Shown: positions 8,947 to 17,910, counted from the stretch's first letter. The stretch is 64,000 bases of DNA from an uncultured Opitutales bacterium (GCA_944389175.1 CALXLK010000006.1:62001-126000), one strand, 5' to 3'. Numbers and translations are program-made. The notes: generated from the sequence alone by a model not told the origin.

Positions 8947-10212
8947 TCATCTATACAGGAAATTTATCCGCACTCTCTGCGGAAGAGAGCCCAGGGTGTT
9001 TACCATTTCTTGCGTCCATACCCCGTACGGCGCAGTCGATAAAATGGCCTGTTGGCAAAGCCCCGCGCCTGTTTGGGTCGATGTGCTAAACAATACTTGC
9101 AGATTCGACAGTTGCCCCTCCGTATCGAGCCAAAATTCTATGAGAACCTGCGTGCCGTAGGCCGACGACAAGTCGTAGCGCGACCCCAGCAGATTCCACT
9201 GCCTTGATATGGCCTCTATCATTCTTTGCTGGTAGGCCCCGAATTCGCTAAAACGCGAGTCAACCGCCACAATGCCCGCCCGCGACGCGGCTCTATTGTT
9301 GTCGGCCAAAGGTCCCGGAGGAATGCGCATGCTAAGCTGCGGGCGCTTTCGCGGCGCGGGCAGCGCCGGATTTTCGGCTATGGCCGCCGCTTGCGACCCT
9401 CCGGCAGGGGCGGCGGGCGATATTTCGGGGAGTATTGTTTTTTGGGGCGTTAGAAGTGTCGCGGGGGTGTCGTTTGTCGAGATATTTTGGCGCGGCTTAA
9501 GCTGCGGAATGGCGATTGCCTGCGGATCGTCATTTGCGACTATTTTGTCTATCCTGTCGGGGTTGAGCGCCGATTCCGTTTTTGTTTTATCCGGCTGGTT
9601 TTGCGCCTCTGTCTGCTCTACGGGGCTTTTTTGCGCTGCGGCTTTTTGCATTTGCGCGGGTGTTTTTGCGCTTTGTTTCATCGGGGCGGGGGAATTGGCG
9701 GCTTGCCGAGCGGGGCGGGGGGCCTCTTGTTGCTCTTTGGCGTCGTTTTGTTGCATTACGTCGGCCATTGACTGCGGAGTTAGCGGACGCCTGAGAACAT
9801 CGAGGACTTTCGACGGATCGAGCCTGTCCTGCTCTTGCGCAGTTCCTGATACTATCTTCTTGTAGCGCTTGTCTTCCCCCTTTACAAAAGGTCTGTTCGA
9901 GTCGGACGTCCTGTCGGGAATTTCGTCCGCCGCGCGCTGGTTTTTGAACGATACCGGAGCGGGCTTTTCGGGTTTGAGATCGTTGGCGTAGGGGTTTGCC
10001 TCGATGAAATCAGGCGTCTTGGGCTTTAGGTTTAGCGGCAAGATTTCTATAGAGGTTTGCTCCTTGGGTATTTTCGCCCATGAAAATTTCTCAGGGAGAA
10101 CCTCGTATATGGCAACGTGGAGCAACAACGCCAAAATAAGCGCCACCGCGCTCCCGAAAAAATCCTCGGCGGGAGAGCCTAAAGAGTACGCTTTTGGTTG
10201 CGCTTTTTGCAT
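8947..10212 (-). CDS. TonB/TolA-like envelope protein
   Basis: A 421-residue protein with a cytoplasmic N-terminus, one membrane helix (about 20-40), a long periplasmic segment rich in Pro, Gln, Lys and Ala (about 70-310), and a C-terminal domain (about 325-421) with the TonB/TolA pattern: a Q-Q-R-M-I-E-AI-RQW helix, a strand LIEFWLDTEGQLSNLQVL, then a helix and final strands ending in YR. This architecture couples inner-membrane energy to outer-membrane transport. No exbB, exbD, tolQ or tolR lies nearby, so its motor partner is unknown. TolA-like is an alternative reading. Confidence 0.65.
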   Translation of the reverse strand: MQKAQPKAYSLGSPAEDFFGSAVALILALLLHVAIYEVLPEKFSWAKIPKEQTSIEILPLNLKPKTPDFIEANPYANDLKPEKPAPVSFKNQRAADEIPDRTSDSNRPFVKGEDKRYKKIVSGTAQEQDRLDPSKVLDVLRRPLTPQSMADVMQQNDAKEQQEAPRPARQAANSPAPMKQSAKTPAQMQKAAAQKSPVEQTEAQNQPDKTKTESALNPDRIDKIVANDDPQAIAIPQLKPRQNISTNDTPATLLTPQKTILPEISPAAPAGGSQAAAIAENPALPAPRKRPQLSMRIPPGPLADNNRAASRAGIVAVDSRFSEFGAYQQRMIEAISRQWNLLGSRYDLSSAYGTQVLIEFWLDTEGQLSNLQVLFSTSTQTGAGLCQQAILSTAPYGVWTQEMVNTLGSLPQRVRINFLYR

Positions 10213-10217
10213 TTGCC

Positions 10218-10805
10218 CTATTGGAAATTAGTGTTTTTTAGCAGTTCTTTTACTGTGGAAATCGGCAATCCCATGACATTGTCAAAGGGCCCCTCTATTT
10301 TTTCTATTATCATATCAGCGCATTCCTGGGCGGCGTACGCCCCGGCCTTGTCGAGGACGTTTACTTTTTCGAGATACTTGTCTATGGCGGCAGTGTCGAG
10401 CTTTTTAAACGATACTTTTGACGCGCAGATGCCGCTCGAGCTCTCGAGACCCGATGGCGTGCTTTTTACGAGGGCTACGGCAGTGTAGACGGTATGCGTT
10501 TTCCCGGAGAGCTCTCCGAGCATTTGCCTTGCCTGCCCGAGGTCTTTAGGCTTGCCGAATGTGCGGCGCCCGAGGGCTACGGTGGTGTCGGAACCTAGCA
10601 CCAGGCGCTGCGGGTGGGCAAGTGCCACGCTTTCGGCCTTGAGTTTGGCGTTTCTTAGCACCATGTCCTCGGGATCGTCTTCCACTATTTCTTCAGCCCT
10701 TGAGGGGATTGCCTCAAATGCTATGCCTGCCTGCCTTAACAGTTGGCTTCTGCGCGGCGAGGCGGAGGCCAAGATTAAAACGGGCTCTTTGCTTTTATTT
10801 TGCAT
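10218..10805 (-). CDS. maf: Maf-family nucleotide pyrophosphatase
   Basis: Hydrolyses non-canonical or methylated dTTP/UTP-type nucleotides to monophosphates. The signature ASASPRRSQLLRQAG lies near the N-terminus and is followed by EDDPEDMVLRNAKLKA and GSDTTVALG, the catalytic Asp region. The full length is about 195 residues, normal for the family. Three in-frame ATGs lie within 36 bases; the one at MQNKSKEP is chosen because Maf proteins begin a few residues before the signature. None has a clear ribosome site. Only 5 bases separate its stop from the TonB-like start, consistent with co-transcription. Confidence 0.9.
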   Translation of the reverse strand: MQNKSKEPVLILASASPRRSQLLRQAGIAFEAIPSRAEEIVEDDPEDMVLRNAKLKAESVALAHPQRLVLGSDTTVALGRRTFGKPKDLGQARQMLGELSGKTHTVYTAVALVKSTPSGLESSSGICASKVSFKKLDTAAIDKYLEKVNVLDKAGAYAAQECADMIIEKIEGPFDNVMGLPISTVKELLKNTNFQ

Positions 10806-11014
10806 GTGCGCCATTAAAGACATCTGCGCGCAAAAAGGCAAAATAAATATATCCGGGCTCTCGAAGGCGTTTTTTACAGACTTTCCCCCGCTGAATGACA
10901 GTGGCTTTCAGTGGGCCGAAATAGCTTCTTTTATTGGGATTTTTGGGGCTGATTGAGGATCCCGAAATCAAAAAATTGTTGCAAAATTCATGGAAATTAT
11001 GAGAATCAAGCCGT

Positions 11015-11413
11015 ATGAAAAAAATCTTCTGCTTACTTATTGCGTCGGCTTCGGTTTTGATGTGTTCCTGCGTGACTAAGGTTCTCGTGGATTCCCCCGA
11101 AAGCCCGATGGCTACCTATGATGACATTACCCATGAGTTTCAGGGCCGCGTTAAGGCTTCGCTTTCAAATGTCTTTAAAGCCACGAATATCGCTCTCGAG
11201 CGCGATTTGGGCTTTTTCCGTTGCGGGCAGATTCCAAAGTCGGGCCAGTGGCTCATATATGCCAGGGCCAAGCGCGATATTCAGATGGTCGTAGACCTTA
11301 AGGACGAGGGGAATGGGTTCGTATCTATAACCCTCAGTTACGGCGAGGACGATTTGATGCTTTGCCAGAAGCTATTCAAGGCCATAGTCAACAACCTTAA
11401 AAATTACCAATAA
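11015..11413 (+). CDS. Small lipoprotein, DUF3568-like
   Basis: A 132-residue protein with a signal sequence (MKKIFCLLIASASVLMCSC) whose final Cys is a plausible lipidation site. The mature part looks like the small all-alpha/beta DUF3568 domain: a helix with VKASLSNVFKATNIALERDLGFF, a strand pair around IYARAKRDIQMVVDL, and a final helix LCQKLFKAIVNNLKNY. The function is unknown. It has its own strong terminator 10 bases after the stop, so it is probably a single-gene unit. Confidence 0.75.
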   Translation: MKKIFCLLIASASVLMCSCVTKVLVDSPESPMATYDDITHEFQGRVKASLSNVFKATNIALERDLGFFRCGQIPKSGQWLIYARAKRDIQMVVDLKDEGNGFVSITLSYGEDDLMLCQKLFKAIVNNLKNYQ

Positions 11414-11423
11414 GTTGAAAGAG

Positions 11424-11451
11424 GCCTTGTTGAAAAACAAGGCTTTTTTTT
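11424..11451 (+). terminator. Intrinsic terminator after the small lipoprotein gene
   Basis: An 8-bp perfect stem GCCTTGTT/AACAAGGC closed by a GAAA tetraloop is followed by eight T. Its position argues against the in-frame TTG upstream start of the next gene, which would put the hairpin inside the coding region. Confidence 0.92.
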
Positions 11452-11474
11452 CTTCTTTGAGAGCGGGTTGTATC

Positions 11475-11837
11475 ATGGATTTAATACCCTTTTATTCGTC
11501 TTTGAGGCTTTGCGGGCATTTGTCGTGCGCGTATGTGGCCGCCGTAATGTGCGGGACGGCTCTTTTTCTGGCGACGGCCTTTATGGACAAGGGTGGAATG
11601 TTTGAGCGCTCCTACACATTCGCGCTTGTAACCGGCAGCGCAATTTGGGTGTTGCCCGTACTTGTAAAGCTTTCCGACCAGGCGCAGCAGATTTCCGTCT
11701 GCGCCATCTTGGCGCTAAGTTTGATGTCGGTTAGGTACGCCTTTGGGAAACCGGCAAAACAAAGCGCGGTTTTGTGCGCGGTTTTTATTGCGGCGCAGGC
11801 GGTCGTGTTCTACATGGTTTACAAAAGGATTCTATGA
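11475..11837 (+). CDS. Small four-helix membrane protein, function unknown
   Basis: A 120-residue hydrophobic protein with about four membrane helices (roughly 15-37, 47-65, 73-90 and 96-116) and no motif I recognise. The start ATG at MDLIPFYSS is chosen over a TTG 60 bases upstream because that stretch is a terminator. Its stop overlaps the M20 peptidase start (ATGATGA), so the two are coupled. A role with the peptidase is only inferred from this coupling. Confidence 0.7.
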   Translation: MDLIPFYSSLRLCGHLSCAYVAAVMCGTALFLATAFMDKGGMFERSYTFALVTGSAIWVLPVLVKLSDQAQQISVCAILALSLMSVRYAFGKPAKQSAVLCAVFIAAQAVVFYMVYKRIL

Positions 11838-13213
11838 TGAAATTTGACGCAGTATCGTTTATTAAGGAGCTCGTCGGCATACCGAGCATCTCAGCCCAAT
11901 CGGCTCATTCAGGCGACGTTGAGAGATGCGCGCGGGTTCTCTCCGACAAATTTCGGGAACTGGGCTTCGACAGCAAGATAGAGAAGACGCCGCTGCACCC
12001 AATTGTTTTCGCGCAGCGCAACTGCGCGAAAAAACCGCTCTTTAGGATACTTTGCTACGGGCACTACGATGTCCAGCCGGTCGACCCTCTAAACAAGTGG
12101 AAGAGCGACCCGTTCTCCCCGCAAGTTTTAGACGGCAGAATTTACGGGCGCGGAACGGCCGACAACAAGGGCCCCTTTACTTGCCTGCTTGCCGGAATTG
12201 CCGACTTTCTGGAGGCCCACCCTGACGCACCCATCGACTTTGGGATAATGGTTGAAGGCGAGGAGGAGGTGGGCAGCCCGAGCATGTCGGAATTTATCAA
12301 AAGCCATCCCGACCTGATTTCTTCATATGATTTTATCGTCTTAAGCGACACTTCAAGCCCGTCGGAAAATCAAATCGTAGTCACCACCGGGCTGCGCGGG
12401 ACCGTCTCTTTTGATGCTGTATTCAAAGGCCCAAAGACCGACGTACACTCCGGAATGTTCGGCGGAATGGTCTACAACCCGATTCAGGCAATGGCCGAGG
12501 TCATGGCCTCTTTGCATTCCTGCGACGGGTTTGTAAATGTGCCTCATTTTTACGACGGCATATCTGAAATTCAGGATTGGGAGAGGGAACAGATAAAGCG
12601 CTCGCCGTTTACGGCAGAGGCCGTCAGAGGCCTGCTTGGCCTCAAGGGGCTTTACCGCCAGGGGAATGTCGATCCGATTATCGCGGGCAAGGTTCTGCCA
12701 ACCCTCGAGTTTACGGGAGTAGGCGGCGGATACCAGGGCGAGGGCTCAAAATCTGTAATCGCCTCGGAATGTTTCTTCAAGGTTTGCATTCGCACCGTTC
12801 CACCGCAGCAGACGGCAAAGATTTTGGAGCTCGTAAAACAGGCCGTAAGAGAACGCACTCCGGAACAGGTCGATGTGGAGTTTATAGAGTACGATTCCGC
12901 GGGCGACGGCTACTTTGTCAATCCGCGCGAATTCGGATCCGATGCGCGTTCGCGCAAGCTTGAAAAGGCTTTTGCGGCCCTTGAGGAGTGCGTCGAGTCG
13001 AGTTTTGGCTGCAAGCCCCTGTTTTTGAGGGAGGGCGCCAGCATTCCGCTTATAGCCGACATAAAAAAATACACCGGCCTTGACAGCATAATGCTTGGCT
13101 TGTTTGGCCCAGCCGACAACATTCATGCCCCCAATGAAAGTTTTTCGATTTCCCTGATTGAAAAAGCCCGCAACTACTATAAAAAATTCTTCGAAAGGCT
13201 CTGCAAATGCTGA
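11837..13213 (+). CDS. M20 family dipeptidase/metallopeptidase
   Basis: A 458-residue zinc peptidase of the CNDP/DapE-like M20 family, probably cleaving dipeptides in the cytosol. The metal-binding motifs are GHYDVQPVD (His and Asp), GRGTADNKG (bridging Asp) and EGEEEVGS (catalytic and metal Glu). A dimerisation domain follows (about 185-340). The C-terminal His motif reads PADNIHAPNE. Two tandem ATGs exist. The second is favoured because AAAGGA lies 7 bases before it, against 4 for the first. It is followed by queD with a 7-base overlap. Confidence 0.9.
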   Translation: MKFDAVSFIKELVGIPSISAQSAHSGDVERCARVLSDKFRELGFDSKIEKTPLHPIVFAQRNCAKKPLFRILCYGHYDVQPVDPLNKWKSDPFSPQVLDGRIYGRGTADNKGPFTCLLAGIADFLEAHPDAPIDFGIMVEGEEEVGSPSMSEFIKSHPDLISSYDFIVLSDTSSPSENQIVVTTGLRGTVSFDAVFKGPKTDVHSGMFGGMVYNPIQAMAEVMASLHSCDGFVNVPHFYDGISEIQDWEREQIKRSPFTAEAVRGLLGLKGLYRQGNVDPIIAGKVLPTLEFTGVGGGYQGEGSKSVIASECFFKVCIRTVPPQQTAKILELVKQAVRERTPEQVDVEFIEYDSAGDGYFVNPREFGSDARSRKLEKAFAALEECVESSFGCKPLFLREGASIPLIADIKKYTGLDSIMLGLFGPADNIHAPNESFSISLIEKARNYYKKFFERLCKC

Positions 13214-13635
13214 CGTGTAAAAAGACGTATTTCGACATACCGTTTGCCCATAGGCAATATCTCCACGACGGGCATTGCGCCTACGTGCACGGGCACAACT
13301 GGGATATTTCCGTGACATTTGCCTGCAGCCAAACCGACGAGAACGGTTTCGTAGTGGACTTCGGCAAGGTGAAGTTCATAAAAAAATGGATTGACGAGAA
13401 TCTCGACCATGCGTGCGTGTTTTCGGAATCAGATCCGCTTGCAAAAAAACTGATTGAAGCCGCCCCCGAGGCGTGGAATGCGCGCTTTGTAAAAGAGTGC
13501 TCGTGCGAGGGGCTAGCGCGCCACTTTTTCGGCGTTTTCGACGCCCTCGTGCGCGAAAACACAAACGGCCGCGCATGGGTCGTGCGCGTTTCTGTCAGCG
13601 AAGACAAGAAAAACACCGCCTGCTACGGGGAATAA
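13207..13635 (+). CDS. queD: 6-carboxytetrahydropterin synthase (QueD)
   Basis: A 142-residue member of the 6-pyruvoyl-tetrahydropterin synthase fold, second enzyme of queuosine/7-deazaguanine synthesis, acting on the product of a GTP cyclohydrolase such as the folE2 found in this window. The zinc ligands H15, H28 and H30 and the catalytic C24 (DGHCAYVHGHNW) are in place. The VVDFGKVK motif and a C-terminal catalytic-Glu region also match. It overlaps the M20 gene end by 7 bases. No queC or queE is adjacent. A different PTPS-family activity cannot be excluded. Confidence 0.88.
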   Translation: MLTCKKTYFDIPFAHRQYLHDGHCAYVHGHNWDISVTFACSQTDENGFVVDFGKVKFIKKWIDENLDHACVFSESDPLAKKLIEAAPEAWNARFVKECSCEGLARHFFGVFDALVRENTNGRAWVVRVSVSEDKKNTACYGE

Positions 13636-13699
13636 TTTTTATTGCATTTTGCCAAAATTTAATACTCTACATTTTATATTATGGATTGCGGTAGGAAAT

Positions 13700-13951
13700 T
13701 CGGTTCGCGGTCGGTTTTCAAAAATATCCGCCGTGTACGATTTTCAGCGGCGCTTTATTATTCCGCGCTTCGACGATTTCTACGGCGCGGCGCTTTCTGC
13801 GCTCGGTCTGCCGCCGCCCGCGGACGCCTTGCTCTCGACAAGCATGCAACAGTAGCGGAGCGGAAAAAAACGGCTTTGCGACGCGGGCTTTAAAAGCGTT
13901 CAAATCCGCTATGAATATCTCGGTTTTGCGGTGTTTGCCGCGCGCAAATAA
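13700..13951 (+). pseudogene. Remnant of a class I SAM methyltransferase, internally deleted
   Basis: One reading frame holds two recognisable ends of a class I methyltransferase with the middle missing. The N-terminal part reads FSKISAVYDFQRR followed by IPRFDDFYGAAL, like the usual YD-x-x-R-R-x-x-IP-x-FDDFY opening. The C-terminal part reads RLCDAGFKSVQIRYEYLGFA and ends in VFAARK, like the usual AGF-x-x-V...FAVFxxrK end. Only about 20 residues lie between them, and an in-frame TAG (13853-13855) interrupts that join. The SAM-binding core is absent, so it cannot be active. Fits the decaying island starting here; family identity is recalled, not searched. Confidence 0.5.
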
Positions 13952-13975
13952 AACTAATTTCAACAATAACTATAT

Positions 13976-15655
13976 ATGATGATTACCAAAAATAGATTGA
14001 AAAAAATATTGTTTAATATTGCCGTTTCGGCGGCGCTTTGCGGCTGCTCGGGCGGTTTGACTCGGGCGGATTCCGCCGCGACGCGCGAATCGCTCGTGCC
14101 GGCGGAATCGGGAATATCGCCTACGGCGTGGTGCACTTGGGCGACGCAGAACCGTTCGCTCTCCGCAAAGAAATCCGCGGACGGCGGCGTCGACAAAATA
14201 ATGTTTGCCGGCGACCAGGGCGCTTCGCTTGCGCGCGAAAACATAAACGAAAAAACGGTCTTTTCCGACGGCGGCTGGATTGACGACTGGCCGCAAATAC
14301 GCGGCGATATGTTCTTCCTCTTCGACGACGGCTGGGACGTAAAGCCGTTTATCGACAGAAAAAGCGAAATTTACCTCTTCGGTTCGGTGGTTCTCGACGG
14401 CAAAAAATTTCCGTCATTTGCCGATGCGAATCCCGCACAGAGGCTCAAAAAACTCAACGACGAAGTAAAGTCGCGCGGCTGGAAGGGCGCGGGGCTTTGG
14501 ATTGCCGCCCAGTGCGCGCGCTCGTTCCCCGGCGAAAAATTGACGCGCGAGCAGGTTCGCAGCTACTGGAAAACGCGCGTGTTGTGGTCGAAAGAGGCGG
14601 GCGTAAAGTATTGGAAGGTTGACTGGGGGTATCGCTGTCTCGACGTTGACTTCAGAAAAATGCTCACGGACTTGGGGCGCGAGCTTTATCCCGAGCTTTT
14701 GATTGAGCACAGCATTCCGCGCTATCCCGTAAATTCGCTTTCGTTCGACAAACGCAACAACCGTTTCGTCGGGAGCGGGCGCTTTGCAGACACCGACGCC
14801 GACACGCTCGGGAGAATCGGCAGTCTTCTGAAATTTAGCGACTACACGCGCGTCTACGACACCATCGCGCCCTTTACTACGGTCTCCACTCTCGACAGAA
14901 TTTGCTACTACTTGACTGCGGCGGAGAAAATCGGTTCGGACGGTCTTTTGAATATCGAAGACGACGTCTACCTCGGTGCGGGATTGGGTTGCGCATACGG
15001 AATTATGCGCTCGAACCGCTGGAATTTCCCGACGCCGCACATTTTGCTCTTGGACAAAAAGTGTGCCGAGGTTGTTCGCGCAGTAAGATGGCAGCGCATA
15101 GCTCCCGCGTTTTCAGCAAAGAATTCCAAAACGCGGGTTTCCGAAAAGCGCCTTGAAGACAGCTGGACATTCAGTGACGGTCAAACTTGGTGGAGGGAGG
15201 CTTGGGGGCGAAAACTCTACCAGTCCGCCCCTGCGGTCGTTGCAAGAAACATAAAATTGCCGCGCGTGGTTTCCGCCGTTAAATCCGACGCCGACCTGCC
15301 CTTTGTCGCCGCGAGCAAAAGCCCCGACGGCGCGGTTGCCGTTGCGTTTCTTCCGCGCGTAAGCGACGCGCGCGGGGTTTATACGCCCAAAATTTCCCTT
15401 AGCGTAGACGAAGATATTTCGGGCAAAAAAGTCGGCTTGTTCGGCGATTTCGAGAGTGTATCGTTCAAAATGTCCGCCAAGCCGAAGCTTGTTCTTGCGC
15501 AGGATTTGATGTCAGATACTCCCGTTGACATCACCGCCGACTGTGCCTATTCCGGCGGCACCCTTACAATCTTCGGAAGCGTTGCGAGCAGGCTTTGTTC
15601 CGGACAGCCGAAGGGCGACATTTCCGCGCCCGCCATTGTGTTCAAGGCCGAGTAA
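13976..15655 (+). CDS. Secreted clan-D glycoside hydrolase-like lipoprotein (GH27/GH36-like)
   Basis: A 559-residue protein with a lipoprotein-type signal (SAALCGCSGG, lipidation at C22 or C24). The catalytic TIM barrel spans about 45-400. FLFDDGWD (115-122) matches the DDGW motif and YWKVDWG (212-218) the K-x-D-x-G nucleophile motif of alpha-galactosidase-type enzymes, with D216 the likely nucleophile. A beta-sandwich C-terminal domain follows (about 440-559). The substrate is not evident; alpha-galactosides are the family default. It is the only intact gene in an otherwise decaying stretch and is followed by a terminator. Confidence 0.65.
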   Translation: MMITKNRLKKILFNIAVSAALCGCSGGLTRADSAATRESLVPAESGISPTAWCTWATQNRSLSAKKSADGGVDKIMFAGDQGASLARENINEKTVFSDGGWIDDWPQIRGDMFFLFDDGWDVKPFIDRKSEIYLFGSVVLDGKKFPSFADANPAQRLKKLNDEVKSRGWKGAGLWIAAQCARSFPGEKLTREQVRSYWKTRVLWSKEAGVKYWKVDWGYRCLDVDFRKMLTDLGRELYPELLIEHSIPRYPVNSLSFDKRNNRFVGSGRFADTDADTLGRIGSLLKFSDYTRVYDTIAPFTTVSTLDRICYYLTAAEKIGSDGLLNIEDDVYLGAGLGCAYGIMRSNRWNFPTPHILLLDKKCAEVVRAVRWQRIAPAFSAKNSKTRVSEKRLEDSWTFSDGQTWWREAWGRKLYQSAPAVVARNIKLPRVVSAVKSDADLPFVAASKSPDGAVAVAFLPRVSDARGVYTPKISLSVDEDISGKKVGLFGDFESVSFKMSAKPKLVLAQDLMSDTPVDITADCAYSGGTLTIFGSVASRLCSGQPKGDISAPAIVFKAE

Positions 15656-15686
15656 AATTCCGCGTCCCGCAAATACAAAACGAAAA

Positions 15687-15716
15687 GCGCCAGCAGGCAT
15701 TGCCGGCGTTTTTTTT
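15687..15716 (+). terminator. Intrinsic terminator of the clan-D glycosidase gene
   Basis: An imperfect GC-rich hairpin (GCGCC...GGCG with an inner GCAGGCATTGC) is followed by eight T, about 30 bases after the stop. The T-run abuts the end of the convergent broken gene. Confidence 0.75.
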
Positions 15717-15717
15717 G

Positions 15718-17451
15718 TTATTTCGAGTTGTTTTTTATTACTCTGTAGTTTTTGGAGGGGATTATTGTTGTTTTATATTTGAAATGATTGTCGGAGTAGT
15801 TTGTTATGGTTTCGTCTGAGTTTGAATATTTTGCGAGAAAGACGTTCGGGGCTATCTCTCTATGGTCGTCGATAAACTCGAGCTGCAGATAGGACTCCCG
15901 CGAAAATTCGTCGTACGCCTTTTTAAGCGGGGCAACGTCGGAGAGTTTCTTCGCGCCCGCGTAGACGACGGGGCGCCCGCCGTATTCGGCGGTTTGCAGC
16001 CTGCCTTCAATGCGGTCGCTTTCGTCTTTTGCGTATATGCTGTACATTGTTTTGTGGAACGGGTTGCTCAGAATTATTCCGTGGTAGACAATCTGCCAGA
16101 GCGGCACGCGCCCCTAAACCAGCGGCGACTTCGACGGGAACGTGTAAAACGCGGACGTGTAGAGGGCGAAGTCGAGCGTGCGCGCAACGTGGTCGAAGCC
16201 GGCCTCCGAGCCTTGCCCGCCGAAATACTTGTGCGACATTTCCTCAATTGCATTCATGGCCTCCGCGCCCTGTCTGCGCGTCTGCGGGTGTTTCGGGTCG
16301 CAGCAGAACGGCGGGCGGATTGCGGAATTTACGTCGAGGTGGAAGAGCCCCTCTATTCCGATGTCCCTGATGCGTTTGTAGTCCTCCTCCACAAAGAGTT
16401 CGAGCACACGCCGCATGCACGGCTGGTAGGAACGCCCGCCCGACCAAATGGATTTTTTCCACAGAGCCCCGTCGGGCATTTTTGCAATGTATTCGGGGCC
16501 CCATCTGTTCGATATTGTGAACGCGCCCGTGTAGGCGGTGTGGCATGTCATTTGATAGCCGAGCGATTTTCCCAAAGCTACGGCTTTCCTCATTTTCTCC
16601 TCTCCGCCGACCGCCTCCTCCACGGGGAAGAATTGCAGGGCGCGGCCGTCGTGCCCCTTTGTAATCCAGCCCGTGTAGCAGATTTGCACGTTGTCTATTC
16701 CCGCCGCCTTGAGGTTGCGCATAATCTCCATGGACGTGTCGAACGTGCAGAAGATGTGCAGCGGAGGATCGTTGTCTGGGGTCTGGTGCTCGATTTTGTC
16801 CTTGTTGTATTTTGTCGCAATTGAGATTTTCACGAAGACTGACTTGCAGGCGTACTCGAGGTGTTTGTTTGTCTTTATGCGCGCCTTCAGCGGTCTGACT
16901 TCGCCGCGCCCGAGCTGCCAGCGGCGGTAGATTTTCGCCATATCGACGTAGGTCGCCTCCCGCGGCAGATTGTAGAAATCAATCACTATGTCTTCGTACG
17001 GGGCAAAGTGCATTTTCCTGATTTCAAAGCGCGGAAAATACAGAATTTGCCGTCTTTTGCCTCGACTATCGGCAGGAATTCGTATTGCAGGCTCTTTACT
17101 ATTGCCGCGAATTTTGGGTCGGGTTTTTCATTCCGAAGAGCGGCATTACCGGCTTTGCAATGTATACGCCGTCGGGAGTGTCGAACCTGCCGAAGACGCC
17201 GTCTGGGGCAATCCAGTAGCCGTCGTCGCCCCTGTTTGCGCCGGCGTGCCGGTAGCGCACTTCGAGCGTGTTTGCATTTTGCGGAATGTCCCTTGCGCGA
17301 ATGCGCAGGCGGAACGCGCCGTCGGACATTTTTTGAGTTCGGCGTTTTCGACTGTCGCGCCGCCGTCGGTTTTAGAGATTCTTATCTGTGCCGTTTCGGA
17401 GAAAGCAGGCAATGCAAGAAAAGTTAAAATTGCAAAAAATAAATATTTCAT
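15718..17451 (-). pseudogene. Frameshifted glycosidase-like secreted protein (DUF5696-type)
   Basis: A single ancestral gene of about 575 codons can be followed through three frames. It starts with a signal peptide (MKYLFFAILTFLALPAFS, from 17451). The frame is lost at a 6-A tract near 17331, again at a 5-A tract near 17128, and at a T tract near 17036; adding one base to each restores continuity. An in-frame TAG (16114-16116) then separates TFPSKSPLV from GRVPLWQIVYHG, after which the frame runs to the TAA at 15718. The body, with YEDIVIDFYNLP and HLDVNSAIRPPF, resembles large TIM-barrel proteins annotated DUF5696. Recent decay is likely; sequencing error in homopolymers is the alternative. 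Confidence 0.75.
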
Positions 17452-17614
17452 ATCAGGATTTGAGCTCGGTTATTTTGCAGGCTCGGATTGGTCTGTTCGG
17501 TAGTAAACCGCCGATTCGGGAAAATCTCAAGAATTATAAGAAATTTGTTTGAAAACCCGTTGAACGTTTTATTTCTTGCAGTGCAAAAATTTGCAAGTTT
17601 TAAATTATTACTGT

Positions 17615-17887
17615 ATGAAAATGAGGCTTTCGGCGGCGTTTTCGTATTCTGCGGCGGTTTCGCGCGAGATTGTCGAGTCGGCTACGCTCGAGGGGAGGCG
17701 CGTTGCGCTTTTTCACGGCGACGGCGTTCTCTTTGAAAATCCTTTCGGGCTCGGCGTTTCAAACAGAGCCGATACCGGAAAACTTGCCGTTGATTTGCTT
17801 TTAAATTCCTTCGGCAATTCGGGTTTGCGCAAACGCGGGCCGGAGTCGGTTGTGATAACGCCGAAATTCAGATTCTGCGAACACTAA
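17615..17887 (+). CDS. Small hypothetical ORF, unrecognised
   Basis: A 90-codon frame beginning MKMRLSAAFSYSAAVSREIV with a central GRRVALFHGDGVLFENPFGLG that reads like a real protein strand-turn-strand. I do not recognise it. No ribosome site is visible, no signal peptide is clear, and the stop lies in the T-run of the convergent topB terminator. It lies at the edge of the island with two broken genes, so it may be a remnant too. The 163 bases before it hold nothing I can name. Confidence 0.3.
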   Translation: MKMRLSAAFSYSAAVSREIVESATLEGRRVALFHGDGVLFENPFGLGVSNRADTGKLAVDLLLNSFGNSGLRKRGPESVVITPKFRFCEH

Positions 17888-17910
17888 AAAACGCCCGATT
17901 TTCTCGGGCG
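17886..17910 (-). terminator. Intrinsic terminator of topB
   Basis: On the minus strand a 7-bp stem CGCCCGA/TCGGGCG with a GAAAA loop is followed by six T. It lies about 60 bases beyond the topB stop. Confidence 0.85.

Noticed and set aside
11415..11474. TTG start extending the small membrane protein upstream
   Set aside because: The added codons are the terminator hairpin of the preceding lipoprotein gene.
13853..16116. Two in-frame TAG codons (13853 and 16114) as recoded amber
   Set aside because: TAG ends normal genes here (argG, pckG, cysK, nitroreductase, EamA transporter), and both affected genes carry other lesions, so ordinary decay explains them.
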